From positions 26,273,122 through 26,337,121 of the forward strand of contig NC_089782.1 in assembly GCF_040412425.1 (NCBI RefSeq): a stretch of DNA of 64,000 nt, read 5' to 3'. Positions within the stretch are counted from its first letter, which is position 1. Every line of letters begins with the position of its first letter. The notes beneath the pieces were generated by a model, which did not search any database, had not been told where the DNA came from, and saw nothing but the letters and a program-made list of their open reading frames with translations. Position numbers and translations under genes: made by a program. Positions 26,201-37,504 of this stretch are shown here, in pieces. The stretch is from Macrobrachium rosenbergii. Lineage: Eukaryota > Arthropoda > Malacostraca > Decapoda > Palaemonidae.

Positions 26201-29200
26201 GGAGAACTGTTTGATATTTGTGGGTGATTATTTGAATACTCTTGTTTGATATGGTATCACAAACTGTGTTAAAGGTCAAGCAATTGTCAGAAGTAAGTAT
26301 CTAATGATTTTGCAAAAAAATGGTCTATATATAGATGAGCAAAGCTATGGTTATCATGTATAACACTCTCATGAAATATGTTTTAGTGGTTCACTCAGTA
26401 TCGTCTTAGTTTTAAAAGTATTAGAAACCAGATTAAAATAATTGTGATTTTGATATGTAAATGATTGGTATACATAGCATAGTCATGATTAAAAAAGGTA
26501 ACATCGTCTTGTTCATATGTTTTGTATCTCTGAATTCATAAGTTCATTTTCGGAAGCATGGAATGAGAGAAAAATTAATCAGTTTATGTTACAAAAGTTA
26601 TTCAAAAGATGGAAGTACTGCTGATGCTGTATAATGTGACAGTACTAACTGGAGGAGAAAATGTTATCGGGTTGAATAAGAGCATAATGTAAGGGTAACT
26701 GCTGTAGAATGACAGTGAAATGAGAATGAAAATAATAGATGAGAGATAGACAATAAAAAAGTACATAAATCCATAGGACAGTACTTTGCAAGGTGACGAA
26801 TAAAAATATGATTGTTGTATGTTATTACAAATCCATTAACCATGAAATAGCCTTAAACTGTGGGGAGCGCATCAAGGTGCATGCAGCGAAGCATTTCAAA
26901 TATAATTATTCTGGTGCACAGCTTAGCTAAGTCTTGGATCCTTGGAGATGCTCTACCAATATTCATTCTTTTGAGCACCTTGTTATAGGTTAGACAGGCT
27001 GCCATTCACTACAGTTCTTACCAGCATTTCTGCTTCATTTAGTGATGTGCCATTGACAGAATTTCACTTTTGGTGATATCACATTTTATTTTCATTTTGT
27101 ATATGACGTGCTTAGTGAGTGTTCTTGATGAGTTACTAATTGGCTGACAGCCACTACATTCCCCTGTTGTTACTGTGAATAGTGTTTTTGTAGTTTTTCT
27201 TTAGTACTGTACAGTATTTCAACTTTTATTTTGAAATGCTTTGAAGAAGCAAATGAAGTTTAGAAATTATATCTTTTTTTAATATAACTAATTACTCCTA
27301 ATACAGTAACTATGACTATGTTGTGATGCAACAAACTAAGTTTTTATGGCACAAAACTAATTTTTTTCTTGAAGCCCATCATTCATAGAAAAAGTTTCCT
27401 TGTCCAAGGGTCATGAATGTCTCAGCCTCATTTCTGGTCTACATGAAATATAAGGTAGATGATAGATAGATGAATGGTGCAAACTGACGCAAAGTAATGT
27501 TAGGTTTGCCTGCTGGGTGAGAACTTGCCAAAGGATGAAAAGTACAGTGCAGAAAGCAGTGCCCTTCGGACTGAAGGGATATGTAAAGAGCCCCAAGTTC
27601 TGCCTAAAGCATGCAGTTTGAGAGCAGGGTAAGCAAAAACATCTCGCTGGTTAAATTCACTGTAAATGATGCCACTTAATCAGCAGAATTATTTGGATTG
27701 CTTTCCAGTAGCCAGAATTACTGTACAGGTACTAGCTTTAGGTTTATATAATTTGCTGTTTTATAAGTTAGTGAAGATTGAATAAACAAATTTTGTTATA
27801 TTGTAGATATTAAATGGATAGGTAATGAGAACTTGTTCAAAAGAGATAACAAAGATTTTCATTGACAATGGACAGGATAGGACATTGTGGTGCATTTATA
27901 TTTAGACATACAGTATTGGGCTACATCCATATATTTTGTTCATTTTTTTGTTGTGTTCATGGTATAATGAGGATAGATGTCAATTTTTAATACTTTTATC
28001 AAATCTCACATGACTGTATCCTTAAGGAATTGTAACTGCTCATGCAATACATCTTTTGTATCATTGCTAATTTAAGACCAAACTGTTTTTTAAGTCTTGA
28101 ACTGTTCCCATTTTTCAGCATTTTTAATGAAATGCTTATTTAAATGTTTTAACTTGGAATGTGTTAATTGCATGGTTCAGCATGTATTCAGTTCTGTCGT
28201 GGTGTTTGTCAATATGCAGTCATTTTTTAAAAACTGATGCTTGCAGTTTCTATACTGACTACTTTTTTACGCTATACCCAGATATTTTTTTACTCAGCTT
28301 AAGACCTTTTTGATAATGAAAAGCAAAGTATTATCAAAATAGAAATATGCATTTGTTTGGAACATAAAAAATACTTAAGGTTTTATTCAATATGTGCAAA
28401 GGTTTGAAAAGAGTGAACTGGAGGATAGTTGATTAAACTACAGAGCACTGATCTGTCGTGGTAAGATAGAATTATTAATATAATTATTATTGCAAAGCAA
28501 TAAACCATGGAAAGGGTAAGTCTTATGGCCACTGGTAAAATACAACCACAGGCATATACATCAGAGAACTAGTGGCAAAGGCGTCTTTGCATTAGCTAAG
28601 AGAGGGTTTAGGGATCTCATTGTAGCCAAGGCAAGATTTGCGGGGAGCTGCTTTCTACCCCACCTTTTATGGGATTTTGTCGTGGGTTACAACTTAAAAT
28701 CCTCTTAAGCATTGTGAGAACCTTCAAGCAGTACAGTATATCAGTCAATCCATACTCCACTTAGAACTATCCAAGAACATCATATCCTTTATTGTTGAGA
28801 GGGCAATTTTTATGGCATTCAGATCAGTGGACGCTAAGTAAGGTTTGTTATCTTGTATATTTCAAAAGAAATATGTGAATTGTTCAATGAAGGCAGAATG
28901 TTGAAGATACCCATCAACTTTTGCTTCCATTTACCATTTCTTGTAAGATCAGTAGTTATAGGAAAGTTATAAACCAGTTCAATCATTGTTTACCTATTCA
29001 TAATTTTAGGAAAGTTTTAAACCAGTTCAATCATTGTTTACCTATTCATAACCCTTTCAATGTGTTAAGCACTTTAGGGAATACACTCACAGTATTTACT
29101 TCTTGATACAAAGTAAATGACACTGAAGGTTCTGTTCAGTGTCCCTTCAGCTTCAACAAGATTGGTTTCAAAATGCAGGTGGGAACTAAAGGGACACTTC

Positions 29201-32200
29201 AAAGAACTTCTTGTATGATCACCAGTGAACTTTGCAAGGTACAGTATACTGCAAGCAACAGCCCTGCACTGGGACCTTTCCATATTGATAACAAAATGAC
29301 TTGGAGAATTTCTTTCATATCCAGCAAATGGTTACCTAAATGACATTGACAGAAGGATCTGCATGGCTCCTAGTTGTAACCCATTTGCAAGATTATATGT
29401 AAAGTAGCAAGATAGGTATTATTTCTGTCACTTTGGATTTGAGATAAATACTTTTCCTCTTAAAATATTGGAAGAACCTTTGATGGACCAAACATTATGA
29501 TGAAGTCTTCCCTTAGTCCTTAACAACAGTATATGGAAGGTACTCGAGGAAAGTGAAGCATCTCCAGGCTTGTGAAGCTGACATGAACTTATAGATGTTA
29601 GTGGCAGGTAGATAACATATTTATGGGAATTATGATAAAATATTGAAACCATAGTTGGCAGGTAACTATAACATCCATACGTAATATTTCCAGTTTATGT
29701 AAAGTCATTTTGCATAACTTGTGGCAAAGTCAAATGTTATTGCTGAAAAAATAAAGTACTTGGAGTAATCAGATGAATTAGAAGTTAAATTTAATTGTGC
29801 CTTGTATCTTACTTTAGATATCAGTTAGTCATATAGATTTGAATATACCACTTACAGCATCCTTAAAGATTCCTTGTAATGAACTGAAAAGTAGTTTATA
29901 ATACTAATTAGACCTAGCTTTAAATGTTTCATAATCATTTAAGATGTTGAAATAAATGAATAGTAATTATTTTACAGGCAGTTAAAAGAAATATACAAAA
30001 TTTATGAATTTTATAATAATACTGGGATATTTTTTCAACCAGATATCTGAAAGGAATTTTTCCAAAAGTGGAACCAACTGTTATATTGGACGTCCTTACT
30101 CAGTGCAATTATAATGTGAAAGATACTTCTGAGAAACTTATCGCCATGGGCCATGAGAAGAAGGAGACAGCACTGGCTCCTCCCAAACTGAAAGACAGAG
30201 CTGAGAATAAGGAAAATAAAGCAGCAGCACCAAAGCCATCCCCTGGACCAGCTAGACCAAAGACTCTTACTGAGAAGCACAAAAAGAAAGGTAAATTGTC
30301 TGACTGGTATAATGAAATTAAAAAATTGTGTGTGTATTCTATTACTGCCATCATGGCCAGTTTACGAGAAGGAACCAAATGTCTGGTTGTTGATTATAAA
30401 TAATTATACAAGTTGATCTGATTTGAGTAGATTAGTTCAACATAATGATTTGAGGTACCTTTCAGAAAGTGAACTTTTCATGATACAGTAGTTCATTCTT
30501 AATAACAGAAAAGTGATTTTTCAGATATAGCAGACTGAATTTTTGGTGGCCAATGATGCTCTAACAAATAAATGTAAACCTGTTTTCATGCATAGGATTA
30601 ATGCATCATATACTGTCTTGAATTTAATACAGTAGTACAGTAATGATATTCTATTTAATAATGACATTTTAGTAATGGGTAGCTAATTCTTAATAACTTT
30701 AATTGTTCATGTCATATTTTAGCTCCAGTCCCTAATATTTAGTGGTCAGCTTCCAGAGCTTATCACTTTCATTATGCTTTTCAGTGGCACACTGTAGACT
30801 GTATTAAAGATTGCTTTTAGTTCCCTTTTGACCCTTCAGGACATACTTTTATATCTGTACCCTTCATCTGTTCCCTTTTGTATTTTCCCAGCTAGCTTCC
30901 AAGTACCTCCAATTTTATCTTGCACCAGTTTTAATTTCTCACTTAAGAATAAATCCCTCATGCAAGCCCAGTGAGTTTTGGGATGTGACTCAGAGGTCTT
31001 GTTTAACTGATTTTTTTTGATATAATAATATATTTTTGTATATGATTTTAATAAATTTTCTCTCCATCATCATAGTGCGTAATCAGCTAACAGCAGACTA
31101 TCCAGACATAACGCCAACAGTGGTGACAATGGCATTGCAGTCAGTATTTTATGACGAAATCAGAGCCCGCCAGGTACTTGAAAATATGGCTGAGACAGAC
31201 CGCAGAACAAAGGAGGCTTTAGCTACAACACCTAAGATGTCTAGGTAAGTAACTATATTGAATTAAGTAATGATATTGTAATCCCTCAATCATCCAAAGC
31301 ACTGTCATCAAACTACTTAGGAAGTTATGAATTGAAACTCATGCAGAATGTTGGCATCATAAAAACTGAATATTTTTTACCATGTATTTGTAGTAACTAT
31401 TGTACCTTTAATAAATCTCTTCACAGACGTTCTGAAGCCAAATCAGTGACATTAAACCTAATTGGTTCGCCACCCACCTCTCGACGAGATGGTGTGAAGC
31501 CATCTCGACCGACGTTACCACGAACGAGAATAAATACTGCCTGGACCGCTGCTCAAACGTAAGCATCCTGTTTTTTTATCAATTAAACAACAAATCCCAG
31601 TTCAAAATTAAGTACAGTATATGAGAATATTGCAGAAATTACCCAGTCATACAAAGAAAAGAAGCTTTGTGAAAGATAATAGGAAGTCTTTTGCCATGTT
31701 CTTTTCAGTATCTCATTTTGGATTTGCTTACTTATTTGTTTATTATGTTTCACCTTAAATCCATAACCAACGGGATCCTGTGACATAAGTTCAAGAATGC
31801 TTATAGAAGTTGTTAGTGAGAAGACCAGGAGGATTCCTGGTTAAATTAGACTCAATATTAGTCATATGACTCATTATTTGTCATATGACATTAAATCACT
31901 CAAATTCATCCACTTTCATTGTCTTTGAATATCCCAGACACCAGACATAAAACATAAAACTTGCATTACCGTCAATTTGAATTTCATTCCCAGCATTTAG
32001 GGATTAAGCCACTTTGGGTATCCATCATATAAGTATTATCAACTGACATTTAGATTTTTGAGTAGGGTTACTTGTCACAACTGTGCCAAAAATTGCTTTG
32101 AAGAATACAGTATTTTGATTACATGTACAGTCAAAACTACATTTTATTTTTGTTAGAATTAGAATTTTGCTCAGTATGTGAGTTTTATTTGTCTCAAACT

Positions 32201-34001
32201 AGAAACTAAATTTATATATCCTTTATTTATACTTAAATTCCATATCCTATATATGTACACAAATTAACACAGATTAAATCATTAAATGCTTGTTTAGTTA
32301 CTCTATTGTGTATTGTTCGAGGAGTACATTTTAATAAGTAAATCATAATTATGGAATATAAAGCTACAGCTAATGGAGGATCCTCTTTGAAAGTATGGTG
32401 TACTATATTTGATGATGTTACCACAGCATATTTCTATGAATTATTGTTACGACAGCATATTTCTATAAGTACATTATATGAATGGCATACTGTATTGGTA
32501 ATTATTAGCCTGCTATGGTTTTAGTGATTTTTAATGGTGTAAATGAAAGGATGTTAATTGCACATACAATCATTTCATCAGTGTATCGAGGGGTACTAGT
32601 ACAGATGAAGACTCCAGTTTCCGCAGCGATCAACGAGCACGACCGAGTGGTCCAAATACCAAGCTTCATAAAGGTCCATCTGAAGGGCTGCTTCTGTAAG
32701 TTTGTATAATTTTCCTTAACTTTATAAGGTTTGTATGTAAGATGTTGTTCCACTTGGAAGTGAATAAGGGAGAATGATTTATGGTTGCATGGATCTTTCA
32801 ATGAAAGATACAGATGGAGAGAAGCTGTTTGAAGTGATACAGTCAGTGGAGTAAGTTTTGAAGATCTGTTGAATTTTGAAGATAGAAGGGAGGCAGAGCT
32901 GAGCAACACTGGGTTGGAAGGGGTCATAAGTTCAAGAATGCTTATGAAAGTTATTAGTGAGAAGACCAGGACGATTCCTGAAAAAGGATGGGAAAATACC
33001 AAAGGTTCATGGGAATACAAGTTAGCTGCTGCAGCATGAGGTTAAAAATGTGAATGATAGGAAAGAAGATGGATAAAAGTATTTTAGACATGGAAAAATG
33101 GAATATATTTAACTGTAGAAAATAGTGCGTATAGTAATATGAAAGATTTTGCATGTCGGTATGCAGAAACCTAGATAGTGACCAGGGCGTTAGATCAGAA
33201 GGGTCTTAATATCCAGGAAGTATGAGTATGCATGGAATGTCAAAGTAAGGGGTGTTGACTTACAGCAGATGAGCTTTGTGCAAATATACGGAATGACTTG
33301 GAAGTTCATGTTTGATTTTCTTATTTAAGGAGGAATGTGTTAATGACAGTTGCCCTTTTTTCTAGATTCACCCCAATTTTTGGAAAATTATAGGCCCTAA
33401 GCAAATGAAGTTCAGTATTATAGCTCTGTAGTTCAGTTAATATTAATAATGATAATAACAATAAAACTGATTATGAAGTGAAGAGGAAATGTCTTTACAC
33501 TTAAGATTTCACAGTCTATTATATCCTTTTGAAACTGATATCCATGTTTTACAGTTTAAGCTAGGCAATTGCATTAGCTTTAATGTTTAATAAATGTCTT
33601 TCATCAAGTCATCATGTACCTATTATAGTATATTGCACTACAGTATAATTAAGCTCCTCAGAACTTAAATTACCATTATTTCCAAATGCAGGACAGTAAT
33701 TTGGTAAGTGAAAAATTACCTGAACGCATATTAAGATTTCAAAGTTGAATACGTTTTATTCTCTTTTATTCCTATCCCTAGATCAGACTACCAAGCTTGG
33801 CATGGTCCAAACCCTGAGAATTGTTCAGGACACAGCAAAAGCCTTGCTCAAGGCCCCAATCGCACCCATCTTCGAGGACCTTCAGGTTTAGCCCGTGGTC
33901 AGAACCCTTCCATGTGCAAAGGACCACGAGGACTGGCAAAAGGGCCTCAGTTTACACAGGGTATCAAGAAGGAACCTATATTTTCTACAAAGATGCTTTA
34001 G
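8157..34001 (+). CDS. WW domain / triple CUE-like domain protein (13 exons, 779 aa)
   Basis: Thirteen exons join in frame: 8157-8233, 11293-11434, 13019-13135, 15445-15531, 18071-18151, 21510-21611, 23589-23695, 24056-24799, 30043-30290, 31076-31244, 31427-31558, 32582-32695 and 33782-34001. They total 2340 nt with a stop at 33999-34001. All introns are GT..AG with matching phases. A WW domain lies at residues 11-42 (W15, YYF at 26-28, W38, P41). Three CUE-like helical segments lie at about 215-253 (MFP at 223-225), 487-526 (IFP at 491-493) and 569-606 (degenerate YP). WW domains bind proline motifs and CUE domains bind ubiquitin, so an adaptor role in ubiquitin signalling is an inference. 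Residues about 380-486 are rich in SP sites. The C-terminus is Gly/Pro/Arg-rich. I do not recognise a named orthologue. Exon 3 is the least certain exon. Confidence 0.85.
9035..9486 (-). mobile_element. tRNA-headed SINE with 18-bp target-site duplication
   Basis: The 18-mer TATACATTCAAAGTAAAT occurs at 9017-9034 and again at 9487-9504, exactly flanking a 452-bp body. On the minus strand the body begins with a tRNA-like head. Its box A-like TGGCCAGGTCGG is the complement of 9466-9477, and its box B GGGTTCAAATCC is the complement of 9415-9426. The distal ~190 bp is shared with the fragment at 4058-4250. There is no open reading frame of note. Element type follows from pol III boxes plus a long target-site duplication. 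Confidence 0.85.
9923..10454. mobile_element. Long-inverted-repeat MITE in intron 1
   Basis: Two arms of about 170-180 bp (about 9925-10100 and 10272-10452) are inverted copies. Each terminus reads CTATCCATTTCAGGGACC, and the arms share GGTACTTTGACACAGTGTAC internally. TA dinucleotides bound both ends (9923-9924 and 10453-10454), fitting a TA target-site duplication as in Tc1/mariner-type elements. The centre is purine/G-rich and non-coding. Confidence 0.8.
11293..11434 (+). CDS. WW-CUE gene exon 2: rest of WW domain
   Basis: The acceptor is a T-run followed by CCAG. Encodes YFVDHVDKKTSWEDPRLK, the second half of the WW domain with W38 and P41, then a proline-rich stretch (PPPPPHPETIPPE) and a Gln-rich tail. 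The donor is CAG|gtacag, phase 0. Confidence 0.92.
13019..13135 (+). CDS. WW-CUE gene exon 3 (probable)
   Basis: Pyrimidine-rich acceptor (CCCTCTCGTAG), 117 nt open in phase 0, donor CAG|gtacta. Encodes 39 residues beginning PIWSSFLGGRL with a Gly/Tyr/Pro-rich end (PPYVLYGPVYPLQ). As a phase 0-0 exon it can be skipped without frameshift. It has no domain, so it rests only on the splice sites and the open frame. Confidence 0.6.
15445..15531 (+). CDS. WW-CUE gene exon 4: basic segment
   Basis: 87 nt, phase 0 at both ends (acceptor AAATAG, donor AAG|gtatag). Encodes a Lys-rich 29-residue segment starting KPHEEKKKKHTYAQKGNAGK. Related in sequence to exon 5 (see findings). Possible nuclear-localisation-like basic cluster EKKKKH; inference only. 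Confidence 0.8.
18071..18151 (+). CDS. WW-CUE gene exon 5: diverged copy of exon 4
   Basis: 81 nt, phase 0 at both ends (acceptor CTGCTTAG, donor AAG|gtatga). Encodes EPAVDKNMTHHIEKGNAEKA and seven more residues. Shares the 15-mer AGAAAGGAAATGCTG and the EKGNA/QKGNA core with exon 4. Confidence 0.8.
20790..21060 (+). repeat. Dispersed intronic repeat, copy 1 (intron 5)
   Basis: Shares with 30770-31005 an ordered series of blocks: CTGTTCCCTT, CCAGCT, a TTAAGAA..AAATCC stretch and GTGACTCAG. Diverged, so the family and ends are uncertain. Confidence 0.5.
21510..21611 (+). CDS. WW-CUE gene exon 6
   Basis: 102 nt, phase 0-0, acceptor TTCTTTCAG, donor CAG|gtaaaa. Encodes NVTNVPTSSSLHVTSGIEGK, then an Ala/Leu/Gln-rich helix-like end that leads into the first CUE segment. 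Confidence 0.88.
23589..23695 (+). CDS. WW-CUE gene exon 7: first half of CUE 1
   Basis: Encodes the start of the first CUE-like domain with LAIAKISAMFPTVPESHIKD. MFP is the typical helix-1 ubiquitin-contact motif of CUE domains. Donor AA|gtaagt, phase 2. The intron cuts the CUE domain. Confidence 0.9.
24056..24799 (+). CDS. WW-CUE gene exon 8: CUE 1 end and Ser/Thr/Pro-rich region
   Basis: 744 nt, the largest exon. It finishes CUE 1 (YHNREAVVISALQVQKH), passes through a Ser/Thr-rich low-complexity stretch, then a region with nine SP dipeptides and internally related segments around SSVERSVG and SSIERSIG. These are candidate proline-directed phosphorylation sites. Donor CTCAG|gtactt, phase 2. 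Retaining the following intron would add three residues (YFS) before TAG and give a form of about 489 aa lacking CUE 2 and CUE 3. Confidence 0.92.
25206..25495. repeat. 42-bp minisatellite in intron 8
   Basis: Tandem units start at 25291 (39 bp), 25330, 25372, 25414 and 25456, each close to GCTGTTAACCGGAGATCGGC plus a CCCCACTTAAT segment. More diverged copies extend left to about 25206. Because 42 is divisible by three, both strands stay open and give repetitive peptides that are not genes. Confidence 0.88.
28961..29051. repeat. 48-bp tandem duplication in intron 8
   Basis: Two near-identical 48-bp units, each containing AACCAGTTCAATCATTGTTT. Confidence 0.9.
30043..30290 (+). CDS. WW-CUE gene exon 9: CUE 2
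   Basis: Acceptor TTTTTTCAACCAG. Encodes YLKGIFPKVEPTVILDVLTQ and continues through SEKLIAMG, a CUE-like three-helix segment with IFP at the contact position. A Lys/Pro/Ala-rich linker (KDRAENKENKAAAPK) follows. Donor AAAG|gtaaat, phase 1. Confidence 0.92.
30770..31005 (+). repeat. Dispersed intronic repeat, copy 2 (intron 9)
   Basis: Second copy of the repeat at 20790-21060, same orientation, in another intron of the same gene. Confidence 0.5.
31076..31244 (+). CDS. WW-CUE gene exon 10: CUE 3 (degenerate)
   Basis: Acceptor CATCATAG. Encodes VRNQLTADYPDITPTVVTMA and on through ARQVLENM, a third CUE-like segment in which the usual M/L-F-P is LTADYP. Ubiquitin binding by this copy is doubtful. 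Donor AG|gtaagt, phase 2. Confidence 0.9.
31427..31558 (+). CDS. WW-CUE gene exon 11
   Basis: Acceptor CTTCACAG, donor CAAAC|gtaagc, phase 2. Encodes an Arg/Ser/Pro-rich segment with SRRDGVKPSRPTLPRTRINT. No domain seen. Confidence 0.88.
31785..31845 (+). repeat. Dispersed intronic repeat, copy 1
   Basis: ATAAGTTCAAGAATGCTTAT and a following TTAGTGAGAAGACCAGGA segment recur at about 32926-32984 with about 90% identity by eye. Family unknown. Confidence 0.75.
32582..32695 (+). CDS. WW-CUE gene exon 12
   Basis: Acceptor TTTCATCAG, donor CTTCT|gtaagt, phase 2. Encodes VSRGTSTDEDSSFRSDQRAR and more. Acidic/Ser then Arg-rich; no domain seen. Confidence 0.85.
32926..32984 (+). repeat. Dispersed intronic repeat, copy 2
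   Basis: Second copy of the repeat at 31785-31845, in the next intron of the same gene and in the same orientation. Confidence 0.75.
33782..34001 (+). CDS. WW-CUE gene exon 13: C-terminus and stop
   Basis: Acceptor TATCCCTAG. Encodes SDYQAWHGPNPENCSGHSK and a Gly/Pro/Arg-rich tail with repeated GP(N/S/R)-type motifs (LRGPSGLARG, CKGPRGLAKG), ending STKML and TAG. Confidence 0.9.
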
Positions 34002-37000
34002 AGCTCATGTAGTGACTTCCCTAAATCAAAATTAAGAATTAATTTTCAGTTATTTCCTCAAACAAAAATTTGAAGAAATGTTACTGAATACATTTTATTA
34101 TGAGGGAACTTTACAAGGTTACCAATGTAGCCATAGGTTTGACAGTCTTTTATTTTTAATAGAATTAGTCCTTGCATGGTTTTGTTTGTTCATTTAAGAA
34201 ACTTGATCCTTTTAGGCCTTTTTTTTTATGCTGTTAATGTTGTTATAGGCATATTAGGTTGTTACCTGCTAAGATAATTTTATTCAGATTTTCCTTTGAC
34301 AAATTTGAGTTCTTATTGTAGTTATATATTATTAATTACCTATCGAAAAATTTTAGTTCTTACTTAAATTATATTTCACTAATTTCCTATGAACATCCAA
34401 GGTTTCTAGTTGAGATTCATCAGCAGTTTAATGTATTTATTACAGTATGTAAAGCCTAAGCTAAGCAAGAGGTTATAAAGTTTTATCAAGATTAGAAGTC
34501 CCTCTTCTTGAAAGAAGGGTGAAGTTTGCCTTCACAGCAAAGCTGATGAAGTTTTTAATCCAGCCAAAAATTTTTAGGGTTTTTTTTATTGAAACCCCGC
34601 TGTAGTTTAAGAACTTGCTTGTGCAGTGTTATCTATACTCGTTGTGCAATCCTATTTTAAATTATTAATATTAAGGCAATATAGTAATTACCCAAAGTTT
34701 ATAGCTTTACCATTTTGAAATAGTTTTGGTTATCCCTGTTGTTTTCATTTATTAATCTGGCTTTCTTCAGTTATTTAAGAATTTATTGGACTGCGTTATT
34801 TAAGTGTTTGTACAGCATGTTACCGTATTTGTTTTGGAACGATTAGTAAGTTATAAATTCAGACAGGAACTTTTACCTTAATCCTAATGCTAATCTCTCA
34901 TCAGTCTGTAGGGTGCTGTTAACGCTTTCCAGAATATACAGTCTGTGCGAACCTTAGTTTTATGAGTGTCTTTACAGCCAACACTATCTTGGGTTGAATG
35001 CTTCATGCAGGTTTGTTCCATGGTGGCTTTAATGTTGTTCCTTTCCTGTTGTGTTTGATCCATAGGTGGTGCTATATTTTTTTCAGCTATTTTTTATGTT
35101 TGCATATGATGGAAATGTGAATGTACCCTTTTTAAAAAGGACATTTGTGCGTGGTATTACTTGTGTGTTTCCTTATATGATGTATTTCTGTAAACATTTG
35201 AGGCTTTTTCTGTTTAAATTCTTCATGTTTGTGTGTGGTACTCCTTGGTTGGAAACCTTTTTGAAGTTTTTTTCTTTTAATCTTTGAAACTTCCAGGAGC
35301 AAAGTTGTTAGTTATTTGCCTCAGACAGTTTGGTAGTTTATCAACCATTGTTACTGTCTAGCCAATTTGACAATGAAGATGAAGATTTTCAGGTTCCTTA
35401 ATGAAATTATGTATTTATTGCGATATTCAGAGTAATTTCAAAAGTATTAAAATGCAAAGTATTCACGAATGCTTACCCATAAACATATTTATCAGAGGTC
35501 CACTTCAGGGAACAGTTCCTCCTTAAAATTGGGTTTAGAGTGTACAGTAAAGGCACTTGACACTGCTTTTCCTTTTTAGCAATTTTTTTCTTCTTTCAGG
35601 AAGCCACTGGCTGTTGTGTTATGCCACATAAGCCTGAATTGAGATACTGTGGTTTCTGATACATTGTCCAATGGATGAATTGTAATTTCTTGTTATCTTT
35701 TAACAAAGATTATTTGAAATAAGTTGAGTTTGTGAGACTTTTGTTTATGAGAGCTGTTATCTTAGCCTGTAAACAAGTTTTTTAATTGAAGGTTAGAAGT
35801 TATAATGGATCTCTGACTCATGTGATAGAAATTGACTTGTAGTTTATAGTATTAATAGCCAGATATCTCCCAAGCCTAAGAATAATATATTCAGGCAGAA
35901 AGTGCACAAAATTAAAGAGATTAGAGAGAACTTTTTAAATCTAGCTCCATAAAGGGAAAAACTAGTTTAAAAATAGTAATGTTGTTATCTCTTCAGGAAG
36001 TTGAAGAAGCAATTGTTAACGGCCTCCAAAACGCTGTTCAGCACTAGTCTGTGTGAAAAGACTTTAGTATGAGTATTTTGGTCTATCTTCAGAAGGAACC
36101 ATGCCAAAATTATCTTGTTCATAAAATTTTCTTTGGGAAGAAATTAATTACATTTTTGTAGCCACTCACACAAGTAATTGATCGTCAACTGCGTTTTGTT
36201 ACACATTTAAGATCGCTAACTACTAAATTAGTTTGCTGATGTTTGTCCTCATCTTCAACTAACCTACGAATTATGAGTTCTTATAAAACTATGGTTTGTA
36301 CACTGTGATATTAAAATTATTAAAATTTCTTGTGCTCACTGAGTTTTATATTGAAATGTTTTTAATCTTTGTTGAATTTATCTAAACTGTAGAAATTTTG
36401 ATGGCACCTGGATTGATGAGAGAACTCCAGATTTGAGTTTGAATTATATAAAATATTTTTATAGTATTTTTGAGGGAACAGATCAGTAATATTTTCTATT
36501 TCATATAACTGAACTGTTCAAGATTCTTAGTCATCACTGCCACCTAATTATTGTACCCTGAAATGAAAATGAATATGTATAGATCCTTATGACAATACTA
36601 GCATGCAGCTACATTTTCTCCTTTTTGATTGTAAACAAGTTTTAAAAACTTTATTAGTAAGAGAGACCAAGTACATTATAATAGTACATGATCTCTTGCG
36701 CCGTAGATCCAACAGTGATACGTTATTAATGGTTGACTGTTTGCATATCAAACCAGGGAGATTAATTCTTTCATAGAGAAACTGCACCATTTAGAATGAC
36801 AATGTTGCACAGAAATTTATAATTTATGTGAGGATTGCCATTTTGCATCATCATATATCTCTAAATGATTGTGTATTTTGCAAGGTCATCTATAGAGCAC
36901 AATAGTAGAAAATATTAGACATCATAGTTTCCATTCAATCTGTAATACTTTTGTTAAAGATGAGGGAGCTGAAGTGATATGAAAACAAAGTACAATGCAA

Positions 37001-37433
37001 AGCTACAAAATTAACTGTGACCCTGCTAGCTGGCTAGAGGGTTTTCAGATACCTGATTCAGTAGTTCAGTGATGCACTTTTAAACGCTCTTCAACTTTTC
37101 AACATATTCATCAGTATTAACCATTTAGGACACATTAACTAGAACATTTTGTATTCTAGATGTTTATGTGCACATCATAATGGTCAGTCACTTCATCTTC
37201 AAATGCTGCAAAAACACAAGCTATGAATGTATAGGCTCTCAAAGATAGCACTGATTTTGAATATGTTTTGAGAAATGTTTTCCAGTTTTTATTGCATGGA
37301 CACACATAACTTTAACTTATATGACTGCCTGGAGTGTTGTCAATGGGAGGGAAATTTACTCCCTCCTGCTTACTCAAGATTGCCAAATATCATGTCTCAT
37401 TTCTCACTGCAGGTAGAGTGTGTACTTTTGAAT

Positions 37434-37504
37434 GTGATGATGATGATGATGGTGTGATGATGATGATGATGATGATGATGGTATTGATGATGGTGATGAT
37501 GATG
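37434..37504. repeat. (GAT)n microsatellite
   Basis: TGATGA repeats of about 70 bases with GGTGTGATG and GGTATTGATGG interruptions. Gives poly-Met, poly-Asp or poly-His frames. Confidence 0.95.

Noticed and set aside
32505..33020. 171-codon minus-strand open frame in the WW-CUE gene region
   Set aside because: It overlaps exon 12 antisense and a dispersed repeat; no recognisable domain.
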